A DNA stretch of 64,000 bases from JBALVT01 sp047612385 (GCA_047612385.1 JBLGAR010000006.1:9091-73090); one strand, 5' to 3'; shown: positions 19,471 through 29,254, counted from the first letter of the stretch. Notes: generated by a model not told the origin, from the letters alone. Made by a program: numbers and translations.

Positions 19471-20472
19471 ATGTCAAACATATCAGCGGGGACCGGAATG
19501 TTTGAATCAATGCGCCGGGTTATTAAAGTCCGATTCGAAAAGTGGGTGAATCGCCGTATCCCTCCCGCGCGTTCGATAACCCTTGATCAGAAACGCATAT
19601 TTATTTTTCCCTCCAAGGTGGGCCTGTTCTTCAGTGTTTGTCTTCTCGTGATGCTGATCACCGGAATCAACTATCAGAACAATATGACCTTCGCCTTAAC
19701 ATTTCTGCTGGCAACCCTGTTTGTCGTGGGGATATTGCACACCTATGCAAACCTCTCTGGGCTGACTATCCATGCGGTTCGTGCCGATGCCGCCTTCCCG
19801 GGACAGCTTGCCGAATTCGAAATAATGATCGAGAAGTCTAGTGATCGCGCCCATGTTGCCCTGCTCAGCAAGTGGCCGGATAGTTCTCCGCAGGTGATCA
19901 GCCTGGTTGAGGAAGTCAGCGCCAGAGTCTGTTTGCACAATGAGGTGGGAGGTCGCGGCTGGTTCCACCCGGGGAGGATGCTACTTGAGTCAACCTACCC
20001 GCTGGGCCTGCTGCGCTGCTGGACGTGGGTAGATTTGGATTTGCACGCCCTCGTTTATCCCAGACCCATTGCCAGTGCAACGCTGGAGGGGATGGCTTCG
20101 GACACACCAGATGGTGCTGCAGAGCAAGTCGAAGGCAAAGATGATTTCTCCGGGTTTCGAGATTACCGCCGTGGCGATTCCCTTAGACAAGTTCATTGGA
20201 AGGGGCTGGCCAGGGGACAAGCACTGCAGACCAAGCAATACACGGCCTATGCAGACCGCAGCGTATGGCTCGACTGGGGTATGTTTCAGGGCATTGGTGT
20301 CGAACAGCGATTGTCACATCTGTGCTACTGGGCGCTGCAGTTTGATGCTCAGAATGAGGAGTATGGACTGCGCCTGCCAGGGCTTGTAATACAACCTGAT
20401 ACTGGCGTCAAACATCGAGAGCAGGTTCTCAAAGAATTAGCGCTTTACGGTATTTCGGAACGGCGCCGGTGA
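19471..20472 (+). CDS. DUF58 domain protein
   Basis: A 333-residue protein with two membrane helices near residues 45-95 (VGLFFSVCLLVMLITG and FALTFLLATLFVVGILH) and the DUF58 signature DDFSGFRDYRRGDSLRQVHWK at about 225-245. DUF58 proteins are VWA-like partners of MoxR ATPases. It starts 23 bases after the MoxR gene and overlaps the transglutaminase start by four bases (GTGA), so the three should be made together. The molecular role is unknown. Confidence 0.88.
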   Translation: MSNISAGTGMFESMRRVIKVRFEKWVNRRIPPARSITLDQKRIFIFPSKVGLFFSVCLLVMLITGINYQNNMTFALTFLLATLFVVGILHTYANLSGLTIHAVRADAAFPGQLAEFEIMIEKSSDRAHVALLSKWPDSSPQVISLVEEVSARVCLHNEVGGRGWFHPGRMLLESTYPLGLLRCWTWVDLDLHALVYPRPIASATLEGMASDTPDGAAEQVEGKDDFSGFRDYRRGDSLRQVHWKGLARGQALQTKQYTAYADRSVWLDWGMFQGIGVEQRLSHLCYWALQFDAQNEEYGLRLPGLVIQPDTGVKHREQVLKELALYGISERRR

Positions 20473-22475
20473 AGGCCGAGGAACAACTTCCGCGCAGCGC
20501 CTTGGGCTGGATTATTCTGGCGCAATTCAGTCTTATCGTTCTTCACCTGGAACGTATTCCAGTTTGGATTGTTGCGGTCTACTTACTCGCAGCGTTGTGG
20601 CGTTTTCAGGTTTACTCCGGTCGCTGGTCATTTCCAGGGCGCATCGTTAAAGCACTACTTATTGTTACCTCTTTTGTAGGAATCTTTTTTAGTTACGGAA
20701 GTCTCGTGGGATTGGAGCCTACAGTCGCTCTACTGTTAGCCGCCTTCGCACTAAAATTTATTGAGTTGGCCAAACGCAAGGATGCTTATGTCTTGTTGTT
20801 TCTCGCTTACTTCGTATGTGTCACCGAATTCCTTTTTAGTCAGGATTTGCTGGTCGTGCTCTTTTCCATGCTCAATGTCGTTTTGATCACTACTGCGTTG
20901 GTAGCCTTGCATCACCCCGGCCAGCACCGTTTCAAACTGGGAACGATTCGCTTGCCGATAGTTATGTTGGGGCAATCGATTCCATTGATGTTGGTGTTGT
21001 TTTTTCTGTTTCCACGCATAGGACCGCTTTGGTCAGTACCCCTAAAAAGCCACACGGCTAAAACCGGGGTGAGCGACTTTATGCGCCCTGGAGATATATC
21101 CAATTTGAGTCAGTCGGCTGATGTGGCTTTTCGGGTGCAGTTTGAAGGGGCGATTCCAGCTAAGGCTGATATGTACTGGCGGGGCCTTGTGTTCAGCACC
21201 ATCAGAGATGGCGCCTGGACCAGCTTGCAGTACTTCGATGTGCCAACGCTCGAACGCAAGCAGAAAGTACCAGAAACCACAGGAGAGGTCCTGCTCTACG
21301 ACATTATTATGGAGCCCACTCAGCAGAACTGGCTCTACAGTTTGCGATATGCGGATTCAGGAAGTTCAAAAATTCTGAGTAGCCCAGATTACCGGCTCTA
21401 TTCGCCGGTGGTTTTGGAGGATGAATATCGTTACTCCGTCCGCAGCTGGCCTGACACAGTGATAGAGACAGAGCTTTCCACTTGGCGAAGGGAGGTTGAA
21501 TTGACGTTGCCCAAGGATGTAAATCCACTTACTCGGGAATTTGCGGCTGGATTGCGAGAGCAACACGACAGTGATCGCGATCTGGTTGACGCGTTGCTTA
21601 AAAAGTTTAACGAAGAAGAATACGTTTATACCCTACAACCTCCATTGCTAGGAAAGAATGCGATGGATGATTTTTTGTTTCAGACTCGTCGGGGTTTTTG
21701 CGAGCACTACGCCTATGCCTTTGTGGTTACGATGCGAGCAGCGGGTATACCCGCGCGCGTCGTGGCTGGTTATCAAGGCGGAGAGATCAACCCGGTAAAT
21801 TCGACGGTGATCGTTCATCAGTTTGATGCCCACGCCTGGGCAGAAGTCTGGTTGGAGGGAGAGGGCTGGGTGAGGGTCGACCCTACCGGCGCAGTCTCCT
21901 CCGATAGAATAGAGTGGGGGCTAGAGCGAGCGATGGCCGGTGAGGGCAGCTTTCTTTCCAATTCTCTTTTGTCACCGCTGCGCTATCGAAGTATCCCCTG
22001 GCTCAATGAAATGCGACTGCAATACGACGCATTAACTTGGCGCTGGCAAAGCTGGGTGGTTGGGTACGATACCGACAGACAATACGAGTTTCTCGAAAGT
22101 TTGCTGGGTGAGTTTAACGCCAGAAAGTTTGCCCTGGTGTTGATAGGCACGTGGATGCTGGTGTTGGTACCGGTGGGCTTTTCTTTGTTGGGTACGCGCA
22201 AACTGCACAGGCGTTCAGAGGAGGATAAATACTATGTGGCTTTTTGTACTAGGCTTGCAAAGCACGGTATTGTTCGTGAATCTGCGGAAACGCCAATGAT
22301 GTATGCTAGTCGCGCCACTGCTTTTGCTCCTTCATCTGCGGTTTCGATCCTAGAGATAACCACCTTGTATAGTGAATTGGTCTACTCCAACCAGGGGTTG
22401 GACAAATCAGGCAAGAAGCGATTATTGCGCGAACTCGCTAGGGCTGTGCGGGCTTTTCGCGTCAATAAAAAGTAA
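20469..22475 (+). CDS. tgpA: TgpA-like transmembrane transglutaminase
   Basis: A 668-residue protein. An N-terminal block of about six membrane helices (1-185) is followed by a periplasmic region with a transglutaminase-like core. The catalytic triad is visible as Cys411 (RRGFCEHYA), His455 (DAHAWAEVW) and Asp471 (VRVDPTGAV). One more helix near 555-575 and a cytoplasmic DUF4129-like tail complete the P. aeruginosa TgpA layout. TgpA is reported essential in Pseudomonas, but its substrate is not known to me. GTG start overlapping the DUF58 stop. Confidence 0.9.
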   Translation: MKAEEQLPRSALGWIILAQFSLIVLHLERIPVWIVAVYLLAALWRFQVYSGRWSFPGRIVKALLIVTSFVGIFFSYGSLVGLEPTVALLLAAFALKFIELAKRKDAYVLLFLAYFVCVTEFLFSQDLLVVLFSMLNVVLITTALVALHHPGQHRFKLGTIRLPIVMLGQSIPLMLVLFFLFPRIGPLWSVPLKSHTAKTGVSDFMRPGDISNLSQSADVAFRVQFEGAIPAKADMYWRGLVFSTIRDGAWTSLQYFDVPTLERKQKVPETTGEVLLYDIIMEPTQQNWLYSLRYADSGSSKILSSPDYRLYSPVVLEDEYRYSVRSWPDTVIETELSTWRREVELTLPKDVNPLTREFAAGLREQHDSDRDLVDALLKKFNEEEYVYTLQPPLLGKNAMDDFLFQTRRGFCEHYAYAFVVTMRAAGIPARVVAGYQGGEINPVNSTVIVHQFDAHAWAEVWLEGEGWVRVDPTGAVSSDRIEWGLERAMAGEGSFLSNSLLSPLRYRSIPWLNEMRLQYDALTWRWQSWVVGYDTDRQYEFLESLLGEFNARKFALVLIGTWMLVLVPVGFSLLGTRKLHRRSEEDKYYVAFCTRLAKHGIVRESAETPMMYASRATAFAPSSAVSILEITTLYSELVYSNQGLDKSGKKRLLRELARAVRAFRVNKK

Positions 22476-22491
22476 AACTCTAGACATAAAA

Positions 22492-22511
22492 AACCCCGCA
22501 AAAGCGGGGTT
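22492..22511 (-). terminator. Intrinsic terminator of acnB
   Basis: AACCCCGC and GCGGGGTT form an 8-bp stem with an AAAA loop. Read on the reverse strand it is followed by a run of T, so it ends acnB transcription. The forward side lacks a good T-run, so it may work poorly for the converging transglutaminase operon. Confidence 0.85.
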
Positions 22512-22534
22512 AGAATTTCGAAGGCAACGCGCAA

Positions 22535-25156
22535 TCAAGCTGGAACGCGAACTTCCTCTATTTGTATCGCCGCGATTTTTTTACCTTCTTCCGCGTTTTT
22601 CTGGAACGACGCGATTTGGTCAAAGTTCAGGTAGCGATATATTTCCTCTGACATAGAGTCCAGATTTTTTGTGTATTCCATGTACTCTTCGGGGGTTGGC
22701 AGCCGGCCCAAAATGGCTCCAACAGCGGCGAGTTCTGCTGAAGTCAGGTAGACGTTGGCCCCATCGCCCAAGCGGTTGGGAAAGTTTCGAGTGGACGTTG
22801 ACAGTACAGTGGAGTTTGCCGCCACGCGCGCCTGGTTACCCATGCACAGTGAGCAGCCGGGCATTTCTGTCCTGGCTCCGGCGGCGCCAAAGATATTGTA
22901 GTAGCCTTCTTCCATCAGTTGATGCTCGTCCATCTTGGTAGGAGGTACAATCCACAAGCGCGTGGAAATCCCGCCTTTATGTTGTTCGAGCAGTTTGCCG
23001 GCGGCTCTGAAGTGACCGATATTGGTCATACAGCTACCGATAAATACCTCGTCAACTTTATCGCCAGCTACCGCAGACAACAAACGAGCATCGTCCGGAT
23101 CGTTGGGGCAGCATACGATTGGCTCTGTCACTTCTGCCAAATCTATTTCAATGATGGCTGCGTATTCGGCATCTGCATCGGCTTTCATCAAGCTGGGGTT
23201 GGCCAGCCACTCTTCCATCTTCTTGGCACGACGTTCGATAGTGCGGGCATCTCCGTACCCATCTGCAATCATGGAACGCAACAGAACGACGTTCGAGTTC
23301 AGGTATTCCACAACAGAACCTTCGTTCATGGCAATGGTACACCCGGCCGCTGAGCGTTCGGCTGAGGCATCGGACAGCTCAAATGCCTGCTCGGCTGTGA
23401 GATCTCCAAGACCTTCAATTTCTAGAATGCGGCCAGAGAATATATTTTTCTTGCCCTTTTTCTCTACGGTCAGCAGACCTTCTTTGATGCCGTAATAGGG
23501 AATGGCATGAACCAGATCTCGCAGGGTGATGCCAGGCTGCATTTCGCCCTTGAATCGAACTAAAACTGATTCAGGCATATCAAGAGGCATGACACCGGTC
23601 GCTGCGGCAAAGGCCACAAGTCCGGAACCTGCGGGGAAGGAAATGCCGAGCGGGAAACGAGTGTGCGAGTCACCACCGGTTCCCACAGTGTCTGGCAACA
23701 GCATGCGGTTCAACCAAGAGTGGATAATACCATCTCCTGGGCGCAGTGAAACGCCGCCACGTGTCATGATGAAGTCAGGTAGGTTGTGCTGCGTATCGAT
23801 ATCAACGGGCTTGGGGTAGGCTGCTGTGTGACAGAAGGATTGCATCGTTAGGTCGGCAGAAAATCCCAGACAAGCTAGGTCTTTAAGTTCGTCGCGAGTC
23901 ATTGGTCCAGTCGTGTCTTGCGAACCCACAGTGGTCATTCGCGGCTCGCAGTAAGTGCCGGGGCGCACTCCCTCAACGCCACAGGCGCGTCCAACCATTT
24001 TCTGCCCCAGGGTGTAGCCTTTGCCCGTATCAACGGGTGCATCAGGTGTGCGGAACATCGTGGAGGTTTCAAGGCCTAGCGCTTCGCGTGCTCTTGCTGT
24101 TAGCCCTCTACCGATAATGAGGTTGATGCGCCCGCCTGCGCGTACTTCGTCCAGCAATACATCTGACTTCAGTTCAAACTCAGAGAGTACGTCGCCAGAT
24201 TCAGACAGAATCTTGCCGTCGTAGGGTCGAATTTCGATTACATCGCCCATACCCAGATCGTCAACGGGGGCTTCAAAAACCAGTGCTCCAGCGTCTTCCA
24301 TGGTGTTGTAAAAAATCGGCGCTACTTTGTTGCCAATGCAAATGCCGCCGCCTTTCTTATTGGGAACACCGGAAATGTCGTCACCAAAAAACCACAACAC
24401 AGAGTTGGTCGCAGATTTTCTGGAAGAACCGGTGCCGACCACATCGCCGACAAAGGCGACGGGGTAGCCCATTGCTTGTATTTCTGCAACCTTGTCCATT
24501 GGTCCTGTAACGCCGTGCTCCTGTGGCTCAAGACCATCTCGGGACATTTTGTACATAGCCAAGGCGTGTAGTGGAATATCAGGACGCGACCAGGCATCTG
24601 GAGCCGGGGATAGATCGTCAGTATTGGTTTCGCCGATCACTTTGAACACGGCGACCTTAATGGACTCAGCAACTGCATCGCGCGAAGTAAACCATTCTGC
24701 ATCTGCCCATGATTGCATAACTGATTTGGCGTGTTCATTGCCAGCGCTGGCTAGATTTTCCACATCGTGGAAGGCATCAAACATCAATAGAGTGTGTTTC
24801 AGCTCTTTTGCTGCCAGCGGAGCCAGCGCATCATCGGAAAGAGAATTAACCAGGGTCTCGATGTTGTAACCACCGTGCATGTTGCCCAGAAGCTCTATTG
24901 CAAGGTTTCTATCAACGAGAGGGCTGCTCGCCTGTCCATTCACAATAGCCGACAAAAAGCCTGCTTTAACATAGGCGGCCTCGTCTACGCCTGGAGGCAC
25001 ACGATCCGTAATAAGTTCGAGCAGGAACGTATCTTCGCCCGCTGGCGGGTTCTTAAGTAATTCTACAAGGCCGGCGACTTGCTCTGCACTGAGGGGTTTG
25101 GCAGGGATATTCTGGCGGGCGCGTTCGGCCACGTGTTCGCGATATGCTTCAAGCAC
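22535..25156 (-). CDS. acnB: Aconitate hydratase B
   Basis: An 873-residue TCA-cycle enzyme that interconverts citrate and isocitrate. The domain order is that of AcnB: an N-terminal helical HEAT-like domain (MLEAYREHVAERA), a swivel domain, then the Fe-S core. VFIGSCMTN and PGCSLCMGNQ carry the 4Fe-4S cysteines and STSTRNFPNR is the active-site loop. The start is GTG with a perfect AAGGAG seven bases upstream. It is monocistronic with its own terminator and is divergent from the DUF1289 gene. Confidence 0.97.
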   Translation of the reverse strand: MLEAYREHVAERARQNIPAKPLSAEQVAGLVELLKNPPAGEDTFLLELITDRVPPGVDEAAYVKAGFLSAIVNGQASSPLVDRNLAIELLGNMHGGYNIETLVNSLSDDALAPLAAKELKHTLLMFDAFHDVENLASAGNEHAKSVMQSWADAEWFTSRDAVAESIKVAVFKVIGETNTDDLSPAPDAWSRPDIPLHALAMYKMSRDGLEPQEHGVTGPMDKVAEIQAMGYPVAFVGDVVGTGSSRKSATNSVLWFFGDDISGVPNKKGGGICIGNKVAPIFYNTMEDAGALVFEAPVDDLGMGDVIEIRPYDGKILSESGDVLSEFELKSDVLLDEVRAGGRINLIIGRGLTARAREALGLETSTMFRTPDAPVDTGKGYTLGQKMVGRACGVEGVRPGTYCEPRMTTVGSQDTTGPMTRDELKDLACLGFSADLTMQSFCHTAAYPKPVDIDTQHNLPDFIMTRGGVSLRPGDGIIHSWLNRMLLPDTVGTGGDSHTRFPLGISFPAGSGLVAFAAATGVMPLDMPESVLVRFKGEMQPGITLRDLVHAIPYYGIKEGLLTVEKKGKKNIFSGRILEIEGLGDLTAEQAFELSDASAERSAAGCTIAMNEGSVVEYLNSNVVLLRSMIADGYGDARTIERRAKKMEEWLANPSLMKADADAEYAAIIEIDLAEVTEPIVCCPNDPDDARLLSAVAGDKVDEVFIGSCMTNIGHFRAAGKLLEQHKGGISTRLWIVPPTKMDEHQLMEEGYYNIFGAAGARTEMPGCSLCMGNQARVAANSTVLSTSTRNFPNRLGDGANVYLTSAELAAVGAILGRLPTPEEYMEYTKNLDSMSEEIYRYLNFDQIASFQKNAEEGKKIAAIQIEEVRVPA

Positions 25157-25351
25157 GTTTGAGCTCCTTATGTTGGCTGAATCCCTCTAGACACTGTGTA
25201 AAGAGATGTTCATGGTGGAGTTGAAATCGGTTGGGGAGTATAGCCTAAGCGAGCATTAAGATAAATAAATCAAACGCTTATACCGTGCATTCACTTGGGT
25301 GATATCGTAAACTCGTTGTTGCACAGCCCTATGTGGAAATTTCAGATCAGC

Positions 25352-25825
25352 ATGCTTCTACCGCCAGTAAAAACTCCCTGTATCGGTGTTTGTTCGACCG
25401 GAATTGGCGACTTGGTGTGCCGTGGCTGTAAGCGATTCGCCCATGAAGTAATCAATTGGAATGGCTACACGGCAGATCAAAAGCGCGTTGTTGATTCGCG
25501 CCTCTCACAGTTTTTGTCCCAATGTGTGAGCAATAAGCTCCGAGTAGTAGACGCTAAGTTATTGGAGTGGCAACTCGGTGTGCAGCAGATCAGTTATAGC
25601 AAAGCGCACGATGAATACTGTTGGACCTATAGTTTGATAAAAGCCGGTGCCAGTCAGATTCAGCAACCCGCTGAATACGGCTTTGAACTGGATATCCGTT
25701 ATAGAGAAGTGCCTCTGGTCGATTTGAAAGACTTGATAGATCAGGAATTCTTTACTTTGTCTCAGGCCCACTACGATCGCTATATGCTGACCCCGGATAT
25801 GTTCTTAGGTCAGAACGAACCGTAA
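25352..25825 (+). CDS. DUF1289 family protein
   Basis: About 157 residues from ATG 25352. The short DUF1289 domain at the N-terminus has four cysteines (TPCIGVCSTG then VCRGCKRFAHEV), suggesting a metal or Fe-S site. The remaining 100 residues are not recognised. Two earlier in-frame starts exist (GTG 25295, ATG 25331), but homology normally begins a few residues before the first cysteine. Function unknown. It is divergent from acnB and converges on an MscS-type gene. Confidence 0.7.
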   Translation: MLLPPVKTPCIGVCSTGIGDLVCRGCKRFAHEVINWNGYTADQKRVVDSRLSQFLSQCVSNKLRVVDAKLLEWQLGVQQISYSKAHDEYCWTYSLIKAGASQIQQPAEYGFELDIRYREVPLVDLKDLIDQEFFTLSQAHYDRYMLTPDMFLGQNEP

Positions 25826-25894
25826 TCGCAAAAACGAATAGCAGCCACTTTTTTGCCAAGCTAAAAGTGAACAAACAAAGCTCTGTAACATCGT

Positions 25895-27211
25895 TTACTG
25901 CTTTGCGGTGTACTGTTCAGGATTAAGAATTTTAACTTCACGTTGAGGAAAGGGTATTTCGATACCGTTTTCTCTCAAGGTTTCGAGAATAATCAGCATC
26001 AGATCTCCGCCCACTCTGTTTTTACCATCGTCAATACCAATCATCCAGAATTCGACGAACATGTTGATACCTGAGTCACCGAAACTGTCTATCTCACAGT
26101 CAGGTCGTTCTTCAAATGGTACATCTAAACCGCTTATGACTTGCTCGTGTCCGGCTACCGCCACTTTGATAAATTCGACCATGGTGCGTATGTCTGTGGC
26201 ATAAGGCACAGAAAAATCGACGCGGTATCGTTGCTTTGGATCTTTGTGAGTGTAGTTGACGATCAAAGAAGAAATGAATTTTTCGTTAGGGACTAAAATA
26301 TCTTTGCCGTCGTAGGTTTCCAATACGGCATAACGCATTTTAAATTCTCGGACAAAACCACTTTGTCCATCATCTAGTTCAACAAAATCACCCACTGTTA
26401 GTGATCTGTCGAGCAGAATAATGATCCCCGAGATAAAGTTTGAAGCGATAGACTGTAAGCCGAACCCTAGCCCTACACCGACCGCTCCACTAAATACTGC
26501 TAGTGTGGTCAGATTGACCCCCATAACATTTAGCAGCAACAGCGTAACGATACAGAAAAGAGCCACTTCGAATAGTTTGCTGAGTACTTCCTTGGTTGGC
26601 ACATCGAGAGAAGCTTGTTTTTTTATCACGGCCTTGCCAAAGGTGCTTGAGGCACGGCCTAGCCAAAATAAGAAACTGCCAAAAATGACAACTCTGCTTA
26701 CACCGTAAGCGGATATGCTGAAGTTACCAGCCTCCAGTGATATTTCTTCGAGAGCGCTAATGACGCGCGGCAAAAAATCTAATAAATGCAAAAACAAAAT
26801 GGGCAGACCAACCCATCTAAACAAAGATGCAGCGAACTTATGCTGAACAAAGACGCGTATTAAAGAGTTAAAAAATAATAATACTGCTATGGCTAAAGCT
26901 GTCTCGATTAACCAAGGTGTGAACGTTAGGCCTTCACCTACTTTTGTTGAAATCTGGAGTAGAATAATTGCCAATAATGGAAATAGTATCCCACCAATTC
27001 TAAAAGCAAGTTTGCGCACCGGATGGGCGCTCTCTAGGGGTTCAGTACCAGTTAGTCCGCCACTGTGCCTTATTTTATAAGCAATGGCATAAGACAATGC
27101 ATAGATAACTACAATGGCAAGCAGTTGAATATAAGTGTTGGTATCACTGGCAGCGAGTTGAGCAGTCCGCAAAAATTCGTCAACTACTGTCGAGCCTGAT
27201 TTTATGTCCAT
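25895..27211 (-). CDS. MscS-family mechanosensitive channel
   Basis: About 438 residues with six or seven predicted membrane helices. The last is the Gly/Ala-rich pore helix (GAVGVGLGFGLQSIASNFISG), followed by the beta domain (LDRSLTVGDFVEL) and an alpha/beta C-terminal domain. Such channels open on osmotic downshock to release solutes. ATG 27211 is preferred over ATG 27226 because GAGG overlapping the upstream ATG is spaced nine bases from it. There is no clear operon partner. Confidence 0.88.
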   Translation of the reverse strand: MDIKSGSTVVDEFLRTAQLAASDTNTYIQLLAIVVIYALSYAIAYKIRHSGGLTGTEPLESAHPVRKLAFRIGGILFPLLAIILLQISTKVGEGLTFTPWLIETALAIAVLLFFNSLIRVFVQHKFAASLFRWVGLPILFLHLLDFLPRVISALEEISLEAGNFSISAYGVSRVVIFGSFLFWLGRASSTFGKAVIKKQASLDVPTKEVLSKLFEVALFCIVTLLLLNVMGVNLTTLAVFSGAVGVGLGFGLQSIASNFISGIIILLDRSLTVGDFVELDDGQSGFVREFKMRYAVLETYDGKDILVPNEKFISSLIVNYTHKDPKQRYRVDFSVPYATDIRTMVEFIKVAVAGHEQVISGLDVPFEERPDCEIDSFGDSGINMFVEFWMIGIDDGKNRVGGDLMLIILETLRENGIEIPFPQREVKILNPEQYTAKQ

Positions 27212-27318
27212 GCGATGTGGCCTCATTTTACAATTAGTTGACGCATAACAATAACAAGCGCCTTTTTCTTGGCTACCTTACTCTAACGAATTGAAGGACG
27301 GCAATTATGTCGTGTCTT

Positions 27319-27765
27319 TTATCGCTTACTGGCGATGTGAGTTCTTCGGGCTGTGATACTCACGTAAACGATCACACCAGTAAACAATGCCGGAAGAATC
27401 AAGGCCGATAACACTCCAGTCAGTTTGAATTGCTGCATGCCGTCAGGCACAGCAAATGTGAGCGCGGTATGCCCGCTTTCAGCGAGTAGTTTCTCTTACT
27501 GCTTGCAAACGATTAGCACAGTGTTCCAGTCTATTTGAATATAGCAGCGATGAACGAGACCTATATCGCTAGAAGAAATACTGCCACGCCTAGTGTTAAG
27601 CTCTCCGGAGCGACGAATGTCATCACAATGAACGCAAACGTAATTCCGACCTATTGCGGTACTCCACTTTTTACACAATGATCGTAGAGTGTGCGCTGAC
27701 CGGTTGAGATCACACCACTTTTGTGACATTTCCTCATTGTCAGAAATTTTTACACTTCTGATCAT
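27319..27765 (-). pseudogene. ORF interrupted by an in-frame TAA, family not recognised
   Basis: An 89-residue ORF starting at ATG 27765 ends with TAA at 27496-27498, and the same frame then stays open for another 58 codons to a second TAA at 27319-27321. The second part reads like a real protein end: a strand-like stretch (HTALTFAVPDGMQQF), one hydrophobic helix (VLSALILPALFTGVIVYV) and a basic tail. The first part has two cysteines in NYVCVHCDD. I read this as one decayed membrane-anchored protein, but chance cannot be excluded and I do not know its family. Confidence 0.35.
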
Positions 27766-27818
27766 ATCTAATTTGGGCTTTTCTGAAAGCCATTGATTCC
27801 TATGACTATGGCAAGCCC

Positions 27819-28373
27819 CTAGTATCGTTGATATCTAATAGGCAACGAGTTCTCGGTTTTTTTTTGCTGATCCACCTCGGTTTGATACTGTACCCCCTGC
27901 CGTTCTAAGGACTGTTGAACACCCTGGTATTTACTAACGACCTGTTCCATATGGCTGGCGGTGCCGTGACGGGCAATCATCATCATTGCCCGGCGTTGTG
28001 ACGCGGCTCATCGCACGGACCTTGGAATAGCTGATTCCCCCAGTGCAGAAAGACTGGCCGATCAGCGGTAGAGTTTCTAGAGCATGAGCCACCCGAACTT
28101 TTGCTCGCGCCGCCCCCAGGGCTATACCGCATTTCCAGTTTAACCAGTGGCACAAGAGCGCACAGTGCCGCCGCCGCTCCAGGCTTTAGCATCATCGAAG
28201 CTCGCGATGAGTTTCAGTAATTGACAATTCGCGGCATTGGTCCGACCTGCCAGCAGTGTGATTTCGTTGCCGAGCGCTTCATTGGTATCTACGGGAGAGT
28301 TCATGGCGAGATGCAAGATAGTACCAGCTAAAACCAGTGGATTTCGACCTAAGTGTCTCTGCTCAATATACAG
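27819..28373 (-). pseudogene. Decayed DUF222 (13E12/HNH-endonuclease type) gene
   Basis: Reading the reverse strand through two frame changes gives a continuous DUF222-like protein. Segment one (28373 to about 28160) has RHLGRNPLVLAGTILHLA and LLAGRTNAANCQLLKLI; segment two (about 28155-27990) has HWLNWKCGIALG, VRVAHALETLPLI and ISYSKVRAMSRV; segment three (about 27986-27819) has MMIARHGTASHMEQVV and SLERQGVQYQTEVDQQ. One base is missing between segments one and two and a few between two and three. The C-terminal half and HNH domain are absent and no ATG begins the upstream homology. Family assignment is from recall of DUF222 sequences. Confidence 0.6.
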
Positions 28374-28486
28374 CGAACCAAGACAATGCAGGCATGGCCA
28401 GCTGACACTGTCTGTCCGTCAAAACTGAATAGGACTGCACCCCGCCTTCTATCCGGTCCGGCCCACTTGCGGTAAACTCCTCGCCC

Positions 28487-29221
28487 ATGACTAAGACGGT
28501 AGATATTCAACACATTCTCGACTTCCTGCACTGCGCCACGCCCGAGGCTTGGGTGGATGAGGCTGCCAAGCCGGAGAATCTTTCAATACTCCTTGCCGAT
28601 CATGCGAATCTAGAACATAAAGCGGCCCAGTCGGCTATTACCACAATGAAACGCTATTCTCATGGCCTCCCGGGAACGCCACCGAACAAGCAACTCAATA
28701 GTCGTGAATGCAATGTAGTCACCACACAGAAGAAGACCACAGCCAAAGAGTTAAACCAGATGTATCGCTACACAGGCAACCACACCTTGCTCAATAAAAT
28801 GTCTCGTTTGGCCAGGGAGGAGTTGAGGCACTTTGAGCAAGTGATTGCGATTATGAAAGATCGGGGGTTGGATTACCTACAGATTTCGGCATCTCGCTAT
28901 GCTCCGGGCCTGCGCAAGGATATGCGAAATGAGGAGCCGGGTCGCCTTATTGATACCCTGCTTGTAAGCGCAATTATCGAAGCGCGTTCGTGTGAGCGTT
29001 TTGCGGCTTTAGTGCCGGTTCTAGATGAAGAGCTCGCCGAGTTTTACGCGTCCTTACTGAAATCAGAATCCCGTCATTACCTAGATTACCTGCAGCTTGC
29101 CCGAGAAGCTGGCTCAGCGGAGGAAGTGGAGGAGCGGTTGCCGGTGTTACTGGCTGCAGAGCGAAAGTTGATTACAGCAGGGGATGCAGAGTTTCGGTTT
29201 CACAGCGGGCCTCCCGAATAA
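28487..29221 (+). CDS. miaE: tRNA-(ms2io6A)-hydroxylase
   Basis: A 244-residue ferritin-like diiron enzyme that hydroxylates the isopentenyl group of ms2i6A37 in tRNA. The iron ligands are visible as Glu/His in ANLEHKAA, REELRHFEQ, IEARSCERF and ESRHYLDY. It is the long form: a stretch of about 40 residues (roughly 66-105) separates the first and second helices, as in enteric MiaE and unlike the shorter Pseudomonas form. It also keeps the C-terminal EFRFHSG. ATG 28487 gives the usual start. Confidence 0.9.
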   Translation: MTKTVDIQHILDFLHCATPEAWVDEAAKPENLSILLADHANLEHKAAQSAITTMKRYSHGLPGTPPNKQLNSRECNVVTTQKKTTAKELNQMYRYTGNHTLLNKMSRLAREELRHFEQVIAIMKDRGLDYLQISASRYAPGLRKDMRNEEPGRLIDTLLVSAIIEARSCERFAALVPVLDEELAEFYASLLKSESRHYLDYLQLAREAGSAEEVEERLPVLLAAERKLITAGDAEFRFHSGPPE

Positions 29222-29254
29222 AACCAGTAAATTACTTAAGAAAGTGTCTTTATC

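Noticed and set aside
22900..24900. Forward-strand ORFs across acnB
   Set aside because: AcnB is continuous on the other strand with Fe-S motifs; the forward ORFs are shadows.
27496..27498. Recoding of the in-frame stop as an unusual amino acid
   Set aside because: The codon is TAA, not used for selenocysteine or pyrrolysine, and no insertion-type hairpin was seen. Decay is simpler.
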